Below are positions 57,413 to 64,000 of a DNA stretch of 64,000 nt, piece by piece. The position numbers were made by a program, and so were the translations under genes. The stretch's first letter is position 1. Every line of letters begins with the position of its first letter. The stretch spans positions 40,391,824 through 40,455,823 of the forward strand of contig JAVHZZ010000009.1 of the NCBI GenBank assembly GCA_036250195.1, given 5' to 3'. This DNA comes from Mixophyes australis (taxonomy: Eukaryota > Chordata > Amphibia > Anura > Limnodynastidae). The notes beneath the pieces are model-generated. The model had not been told where the DNA came from. It did not search any database and saw only the letters and a list, made by a program, of their open reading frames with translations.

Positions 57413-57846
57413 AACTAATTGACTTCTTCATTATCTATGAAAGCTATATATTGCTTAATTAAAAATATCACAATTTCCTTTACAGGGGGTAGTTGTCCTG
57501 ACGTCCCTCCTAATGGGTGACTATGTGAGTCTGATGGTGCACTTGGGGGTGGCTGAGTAGGAGGCAAGTTTACAGCTGTATGTCCCTGGATGTCTTCTAA
57601 CATCTCCTCCTTTACCATTTGTTTTTGTTCTATTTGTCTACATGCCCTTACCCATGCTGATACTTGGTGTTCTTTATTATTCCTAGTAATCCATATACTA
57701 TATTATTTCTGAAAATCTGGCAATCCCGTCTTCCTAAAGATGATATAGATTTCTCTAACAGCCACAATACCTTCTCTTTCCTTAACTAGATCCGCAGGAG
57801 TGTATTATGTCTGTACCATCATACCTTTACTGCCCTGGGCCCCCAT
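57413..57846 (-). pseudogene. gag, matrix part with N-terminal myristoylation signal
   Basis: The ATG at 57846-57844 (minus strand) opens 'MGAQGSKG', a myristoylation-type start as in retroviral matrix proteins. The same frame carries TAA after codon 13 and another about 35 codons later, then stays open as '...VKEEMLEDIQGHTAVNLPPT' and a Pro-rich 'QPPPSAPSDSHSHPLGG', ending at TAG (57415). Identification rests on position after the leader, the start motif and the Pro-rich end. Downstream capsid sequence is missing. Confidence 0.7.
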
Positions 57847-57985
57847 TACTGCAGTTATGGGAATGAGAAGTGACTGTTATTCTAATTTTATACACCTTTA
57901 CAATTAAATCCTGTTATGGATTGCTTGATCAACTTGGGTACATACTTTACTGATATTTTATTAATTAATGGACATGTAGGTGGCC

Positions 57986-58243
57986 TTATCCTTCTAAAAA
58001 ATGATATATTAGCCACCATCCCAATCCTATTTGGGTTTTTAGATAGTCTGGACAACCATGACTTCCAACTATTGCTGTATATATCGTTGGATTAAAAATT
58101 CCCTCCTTATGTTTACCATATGTTACTGAACAATCAGTGTCAGTTCCTATCACCGCTATCAATTTACTAGTTTGTATTGTCAATGCCTTTTGAATTATAA
58201 CAACACATTTACAGTCTGGACAACTAAGATTATTTTCTGACAT
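57986..58243 (-). CDS. small leader ORF between 5' LTR and gag (hypothetical)
   Basis: An uninterrupted ATG-started frame of 85 codons lies in the leader about 140 bases upstream of the gag start. The product begins 'MSENNLSCPDCKCVVIIQ', with a CxxCxC cluster near the N-terminus, a mixed middle and an aromatic end ('GLGWWLIYHFLEG'). I do not recognise a family. Some complex fish retroviruses do have an ORF between leader and gag (established knowledge), so expression is conceivable, but an open frame of this size can also arise by chance in AT-rich sequence. No stop mutation is seen although its neighbours have several. Confidence 0.35.
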   Translation of the reverse strand: MSENNLSCPDCKCVVIIQKALTIQTSKLIAVIGTDTDCSVTYGKHKEGIFNPTIYTAIVGSHGCPDYLKTQIGLGWWLIYHFLEG

Positions 58244-58753
58244 TTATACTCCCCACAGCATGTCTCTGATTACCTCAGCTCCCTTTGATGTTTTTATGAA
58301 ACAATATATTAATACTAGTACAATTATTACTCAATCTTTTCAGGAGCGAAGGATTCTTATAATGACCTCTCAAACCCAAGGACAATCATCTACACAAAAC
58401 AAGGCGAGGTCTCAGCAACAAGTATAGAGGAATGCTTTTGATTATCAAGGTTAATTAATAAGTTATGTATTTGCATCCTTTTATATATATCCTGTATCGA
58501 CACAAACACATACATTCACTTATCTTTTTTTCACAAAAAACAAATATATATCAGGAAAACAGGTTATTCAGTAATTTGTTCAAATACCCGTTATACCATC
58601 CCCTACTGAACCCCACCTTATATCTTAAAGGAAGAGCAGATGGAGTAGGGAGTTGCAAATACAAAAAACTTCAACTGCTCACCGCACGGTTTTGTTCTGC
58701 TGTTCCTGAAGATTGAGGAGGTCTCTGGTCAGTCCTGGGCTGGTATGTTGAGT

Positions 58754-58772
58754 ATCCCAGACGAAGTCCCCA
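58754..58772 (-). promoter_or_regulatory. primer-binding-like site
   Basis: Five bases after the 5' LTR, the minus strand reads TGGGGACTTCGTCTGGGAT. It begins with TGG as required to pair with a tRNA 3' CCA end. It resembles a proline-type site but with one extra base and two changes, so the tRNA is uncertain. Confidence 0.7.
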
Positions 58773-58777
58773 GAAAA

Positions 58778-59208
58778 TGTCGGGGTACCGAGGCTTGGTG
58801 CCCCTACTATCAATCTCTGATAACCTGATTTCCTATGTGGTATTTTGCCGTCGACAGCAAAGTGGAGAAATGAAATACAAACAAGGTGTTGCAGTTTCAA
58901 AATCAGCTCTGAGGGTCCATGCAAGCTGATCCTTTATTATACATAGTGACCAGCATTAACTGGTTAACGACAAGGACATATAAGGAAATCTCTTTAGCTC
59001 AGCAAATATACATATAAGCCCACATCCTCTGTTCAGCATTACATGCTTTTCCTGCCAGCTGCTTCCTTCAGTCTGGGGTCCTGCTGCTGTCTGTTCCATA
59101 GGAAGCATCTGTTTTTTTTTCTTCAAAGCGTAGTCCTGTATAGTTTTTTTTAAGGCATTTCACATATTTGTACATCTTAATAACTATCAATTATTTTATA
59201 CTCTCACA
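58778..59208 (-). repeat. 5' LTR of the provirus
   Basis: 431 bp, starting TGTGAGAGTATAAAATAATT and ending CCCCGACA on the minus strand; the polyadenylation signal is TTTATT on the plus strand at 58933-58938. It is almost identical to the 3' LTR, which points to a recent insertion or later gene conversion. Confidence 0.95.
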
Positions 59209-59212
59209 GCTT

Positions 59213-60412
59213 TTATCTGGAACAAATTTTTCTAATCCACTTAAAATATTTTTTAATATAATAACAATATTGCACTATAAAGCCTCTCTCTCTCTCTCTC
59301 TCCCTCCACATATACAGATATATATTGTTTATTTACTGTTTAATTTTGTGAGGCAGTACTATTTAGTATTACCTAGGCCAAGGTATCTTGGAGGTGGAGT
59401 GTGATGCGGTTTCTGTTCAAGGCATAAGAACTTGTAATTCATAATTTATTTATTTAACCATTTGCAGATAGACTAGCCTGAAAATTTCAAACTGGTTTAA
59501 AATTCAATCACATTTTTCCACTTCGATGGCCAAGAAAATTTGTGGCTCACGTTCACCATTCACAGTTTGCATTCACCATAAGCATGTCACATTCAACGAC
59601 CGCTTTTAATGTTTGCTGTTCGAGGTTCGATGATTGTAGTTTGCTTTTGCAGTTTACATTTCTGTTTACATCAAAATTAGGTAATTTTTAACACTTTTTA
59701 AATACAATTTTTTAGTAGTTAAAAAAAATGTATTTTAACTTTTTTTAAATACAGATTTCGGACACTACTGTGTTTAAAGTTTGCTGTTTGAGGTTCACTA
59801 TTCACATTAGCGATTTTCTTTCACAATTAAAATCATAAAAAATGTATCAAATTTAACTTTAATGTGTACAAACCAGTTAGAGCATATGCAAACCGACTCA
59901 AATTTAGCTAGATTTCTTAATAAATCTAAAATTTTAGAAATATCTGTAAAAAATTCAATATTGTAACTGATTTATCAAACCAGTTCAAGAATCAATATGT
60001 GTCGGTTTCTTGGGTCTCTAGTGGGGAGTTTACTGCAATGATCGAAACACATACACTACTGGAAGGTTAATTGGCATCTGTCTAAACTTACTGCATGTGT
60101 ATGTTTGTGTGCCTATGGTAGGTAAATTAGATTATAAACTCGTTTGTTGTTTGCAGGATTATTGTGGTAAGTTTCTTTTTGCTTTGTTTGAAATCAAGTA
60201 CTTGGAAACCCCCTGAAAGAAATGTTGCATTTACCTCTGTTTTTCTGCAACTTTTCTACTATAATTTGGTGGAGCAATTTGCCTTGTCTATTGTTTCTTT
60301 GAGGATCTAATAGGATGTTTGCACCATGCCATTTGCTGTATTGTTATAATGGCTACTGGGAGTATGGGATATTATTTGGTTAGCTTTGCTCTTAATTTAA
60401 ACAGGCAAGTGA
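59213..60412. other. no gene; (TC)n tract and word-repetitive AT-rich DNA
   Basis: 59285-59304 is a TC microsatellite. 59540-59830 repeats words such as 'gttcaccattcacagtttgc', 'tttgctgttcgaggttc' and 'tttgctgtttgaggttcact', suggesting an old, decayed tandem or foldback repeat. No coding region is supported. Confidence 0.5.
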
Positions 60413-63400
60413 TGACCTAGTGTCGCGTTTATCACCTGCCTGGCTCCAGCGATCCTGAGTCCACCTCCAGCGGTCCCGCGTCCACCTCCAGCAGTCCTGT
60501 GTCGGTGATTCTGCTGTCCTGGGCCAATGACTCTGCCTCCGATCATGCCTCCAGTCATACATCCAGCCAGACATCCCCTCGGGTCCCCCGCTCCGGTCTA
60601 ACGATGCGATCATCTCCTGCCTGGCTCCAGCGATCCTGCGTTCACCTCCTACATTCCCGGGAACTGCAACACCTACTCCTCCACACCTCCAATGTTCCCA
60701 GGCCCTGCAACACCTACTCCTCCACAGGGGCCCAACAATCTCTTCTCTCCTCGGGCCTGCCCACAACTTCGGCCTACTTCCGGCCTCATCCCTGGTCTCG
60801 GGTGATAACTGTCTCCACAATGGGGCCTACTTCCGGACGGGAGGACTCACCTGCCGCTCGTCGTCTCGCTGCACTCTGCTTCTCACGCACAGGACTTGGC
60901 TGTCCTCACCACCTCTCCTGTCCTCTGATGACCCTGGCCTACTGCCTCATCATCCCCCTCACCTGAACTTCTGCCTCACCTGGCCCTCCAGCTCCATGGA
61001 TCTACCTTATCTTCGGACCCTTTGATCTCCACCACATCTTGGTCCACCTGAACTCTGGACCCATTGGCCACCCCTGCTACTGAACTCTGACCCATGGACT
61101 GCTCCTGCTTCTGAACTCTGGACCAATGAACCACTACCGGTGATCTGTCTCTACTTACCAGTTCCTAGGTTCCCCTTCCTCCACGCCTGGTACTGGCTCT
61201 CTGTACCCCTCCATTGCTGCTATTACCTTTGTTCCATTTCAATCTACCGCAGTGTCTCTTAACCTTATCATAATTTTTACTCAACTGTATATTATTTTTG
61301 CCACTGTCTCTTTGTTTCACTCTGTATTTTATTCCATTGTCCTACTCTGCTCCGCTGTTCTTATCTATCTTTCTACTGTTTTCACAGGTAGAAAACCTAC
61401 TTACTTATCTACCACTTCACTATTTACTGTTTTTCCTCATTTAATGCTTTACATATTTACTGTTGTACTTTTTACCGTTTTACCTATTTACTGGTTTTTC
61501 ATATTTACTGTTACATATTTCAGATTTACTATTTACATATTTACTGTTTACTGTTTTACACTGATTTACTGTTTTACATATTTACTATGCCGCCCCGCTC
61601 ATTTCCCATACCTATCCTCTCCCCTCACCATCTTCATGGACCCGCCTCCCACCGCTCCGCTTCTCACCGCCCCGCCTCTCACTATCCCATCTCTCATCAT
61701 CCCCCTCGCTCCATCAACCCTGACAACCTCATCCACATCTTCCCACTTTCCTCCCTCCCCTTCTCGTGTGCCCTCTGGAACTCCAGGTCCGTCCATAACA
61801 AACTCTCCTCCATCCATGACCTCTTTATCTCTAACTCTCTTAACATTCTTGCCATCACTGAAACCTGGCTCACCTCTTCTGACACCATCTCACCTGCAGC
61901 TCTCTCCTATGGGGGCCTCTCCTTAACCCACTCCACCAGGCCGGATGAGCATCAGGGTGGCGGAGTGGGCCTCCTCCTATCCCCTAACTGCACTTTCAGG
62001 GTCATTCCCACTGAACCTTCCCTCTCTTTCCCCTCCTTTGAAGTACACTCCATCTGTCTCTTCTCCCCCATCCACCTCCGCATCTCTGTCATCTACCGTC
62101 CCCCCGGCCCCACCTCCCTTTTCCTGGACAACTTCGCTGCCTTTCCTTCCGACCTCCCCTCCATCATACTTGGCGACTTTAACATCCCTATTGACAACTG
62201 CTCTGACCCTGCCACCATCAAACTTCTCGGCATTTCCCGCTCCCTAGGTCTCACTCATTGGAACTCCTCCCACACCCACTGTCTTGGTCACTCACTGGAC
62301 CTTGTCTTCTCTCATCTCTGCGATCTCACCAACTTCTTCAACTCTCCCTTTCCACTCTCTGACCTCCATCTCCTCTCCTTCACTCTGTCCTCCTCCCCTG
62401 CTTCCACCTCGCCTAAAGCTACCTTCACTAGGCGCAACCTTGAGGCTATTGATCCTACCTCTTTCTCCTCCTCCCTTGACACACTCCTTTCACCTCTTCC
62501 CTCCCTGGTCTGCCCTGACCAGGCGTCCTCTCTCTACAAACTCTCTCTCTCTAGTGCCTTGGACGCTTTTGCCCTGGCCTCTTCTATTCGCCAGCGCCAC
62601 CTCATTCCCCAACCCTGGCAATCCAAACTCACCCGTTACCTCCAAAAGTGCTCTCGCACTGCTGAACACCTCTGGAGGAAATCTCGCTCCCTGGCCGACT
62701 TCCTTCATTTCAAATTTATACTCGCCTCTTTCTGCTCTGCCCTCTCCCTGGCTAAACAATCCTTCTTTAAGTCCCTGATTTCCTCTCAGTCCTCCAATGC
62801 CCGCCGCCTCTTTACCACTTTCAACTCCCTCCTCTCTCCCCCCCCCTCCTGTCCCACCTTCCCTCTCTGCTTCCGACTTTGCCACTTTTTCTCTTCCAAA
62901 ATTGAGACCATCTGACTGAACATCTCCTCCACCCATCCCTCTCCCGCCCTCATCCCTTCTCCCTCAAACAACCAACTCTGGTGCTCCTTCTGCCCCACAT
63001 CGGGTGAAGAAGTTCACTCCCTCATTCTTTCCTCTCCACCCTACACCTGTCCTCTCGACCCTATCCCCTTTCACCTCCTTCGCTCTCTCTCTCCTACTGC
63101 CTGCTCTTACCTTGCACACCTTTTCAACCTATCACTCTCCTCTGGTATAGTCCCCTCTTCATTTAAACACGCTCTTATCTCTCCCATCCTCAAAAAACCC
63201 AATCTTGACCCCACCTCTCTTGCTAACTATCGCACTATCTCACTTCTCCCCTTTGCCTCCAAATTACTTGAGAGGATTGTCTGTAGCCGCCTCACTAGAC
63301 ACCTCTCGGACAATTCTCTCCTCGACCCTCTTCAATCAGGTTACCGCCCCCTCCACTCCACCGAAACTGCCTTGGCCAAAGTTACTAATGATCTACTTAC

Positions 63401-64000
63401 AACTAACCGTTCCTTCTCTGTATCCACGTCTGGCTCCTCCTCCACCCCCTTTCCTCTCCCTGTTGGTGTCCCTCAGGTCTACTCTTTTTGCTCTACACCT
63501 CCTCCCTGGGGGCTCTCATCTCCTACTTCGGTCTTCAGTATCACCTTTACACTGATGACATCCAACTCTACATCTCCTCGCCCGATCTCTCCTCCACCCT
63601 CCTCTCTCGTGTTTCTGACTGCCTCTCTGCCATTTGTTCCTGGATGTCCTCGCGCTTTCTCAAAATTAACATCTCCAAAACTGATCTCATTGTCTTTCCT
63701 CCCCCTAGACTCTCCTCCCACCACATCCTCTCTATCACTGTTAGCAATACCACCATCTCCTCTGTCACCCAACTCCGCTGCCTGGGCGTCACCCTCAACT
63801 CCTCTCTCTCCTTCACCCCCCACATCCAATCCCTTGCCCAAGCCTGTCGCTACAAGCTACGCAATATTGCCCGCATCCGGCCCTTCCTCTCCCAAGATGT
63901 CACCAAAACTATCATCCACGCACTCATTATCTCCCGCCTTGATTATTGCAACCTCCTTCTTACCGGCCTTCCCCATCCCATCTCGCCCCCCTCCGCTCTA
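60413..64000 (+). mobile_element. L2-type LINE, cut off by the window end
   Basis: 60413-61586 is a pyrimidine-biased stretch without a convincing ORF that may be the 5' UTR or a decayed ORF1 region. 61587 onward codes for the endonuclease-RT protein. The RT part is homologous to the relic at 11926-13815. The last readable text is the RT segment 'IISRLDYCNLLLTGL', so the 3' end lies outside the window. It is the best-preserved LINE here. Confidence 0.85.
61587..64000 (+). pseudogene. L2 endonuclease-reverse transcriptase (nearly intact EN, broken RT)
   Basis: The open part 61587-62915 contains an apurinic-type endonuclease: 'NILAITETWL' (catalytic Glu), 'ISVIYRPPGP', 'ILGDFNIPIDN', 'GHSLDLVFS' and 'LSDLHLL'. 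A TGA at 62913-62915 ends it, but the same frame continues at once with RT text ('ALISPILKKPNLDPTSLANY', 'LQSGYRPLHSTETALAKVTN') to 63480. RT motif A (LDLSxAFDT type, seen near 12350 in the other copy) is deleted between about 63420 and 63440, and a frameshift with loss near 63480 moves the rest to another frame, where a YTDD catalytic loop (63545-63556), 'CLGVTLNSSLSF' and 'SRLDYCNLLLTGL' follow to the window end. It is not functional. Confidence 0.88.

Larger units (their letters stand above)
50273..59208 (-). mobile_element. endogenous retrovirus, defective provirus with two LTRs
   Basis: The 8936-bp provirus on the minus strand is flanked by the 4-bp duplication GCTT (50269-50272 and 59209-59212); 4 bp is typical of gammaretrovirus-like integrases (family knowledge). 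Order on the minus strand: 5' LTR (59208-58778), primer-binding-like site, ~0.9-kb leader with a small ORF, gag fragment, ~1.6 kb non-coding, gag late-domain scrap, RT remnant, RNase H-integrase, env, polypurine tract, 3' LTR (50703-50273). The GPY/F-type integrase end supports a gamma/epsilon-like class. Capsid, nucleocapsid, protease and the front of RT are missing. It is not replication-competent. Confidence 0.92.

Noticed and set aside
50273..59208. Functional retrovirus
   Set aside because: Stops in gag, RT, integrase and env, and deletion of capsid to RT make it incapable of independent replication.
61252..61926. A 224-codon frame with many hydrophobic residues upstream of and overlapping the L2 endonuclease start
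   Set aside because: It reads a T-rich leader and then the endonuclease region in the wrong frame; no ORF1-type domain is visible.

Overview
The window looks like intergenic or intronic DNA from an anuran amphibian (inference). The evidence is the repeat content: tRNA-headed SINEs with an L2-like 3' tail ending in an (ATC)n run, L2 and L1 LINEs, a Penelope-like element, many hAT-type elements, foldback MITEs, LTRs starting TGTCACG, and one endogenous retrovirus. I found no host gene, rRNA, tRNA gene or CRISPR array. Almost every long open frame is a transposable-element remnant or an artefact of a tandem repeat.

Layout. 1-2.7 kb: one SINE, otherwise unassigned. 2.77-7.26 kb: a full-length hAT element with 8-bp target duplications, a broken BED-finger transposase on the minus strand, and two tandem arrays on its 5' side. 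10-13.8 kb: L2 remnants. 15.70-22.20 kb: a second hAT of the same broad family, again with an 8-bp duplication. Its core is flipped relative to its ends, and it holds a minisatellite-filled non-autonomous hAT (16.15-19.29), a solo LTR (19.74-20.51, 5-bp duplication) and a SINE. 24.55-25.98 kb: a second member of the minisatellite-filled family, with a palindromic MITE nested inside. 27.4-31.2 kb: two related segments sharing a degenerate ~60-bp array, one of them inside a third non-autonomous hAT-like element (29.21-31.23) that also holds a foldback MITE and a C-rich array. 34.2-39.5 kb: an L1-type LINE split by an LTR-like segment, itself split by a Penelope-like element with inverted arms. 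40-44.8 kb: MITEs, a SINE and a solo LTR. 45.5-49.6 kb: a third BED/hAT transposase relic ending at a Tc1-like element, which was itself hit by an LTR.

50.27-59.21 kb: a minus-strand endogenous retrovirus with two 431-bp LTRs that differ at only two substitutions and two homopolymer lengths, and a 4-bp target duplication. gag and the front of pol are largely deleted; RNase H, integrase and env are recognisable but carry stops. Nearly identical LTRs around so damaged an interior suggest the provirus was already defective when it was copied and used proteins supplied in trans. 60.4-64.0 kb: an L2 LINE, cut by the window end, with a well-preserved endonuclease and a broken reverse transcriptase.

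No new host system was found. The most notable signals are the defective but young provirus (with a leader ORF, a duplicated leader segment and a Cys4 motif in the Env tail), the flipped hAT core, and the repeated growth of different minisatellites inside short hAT-type elements.
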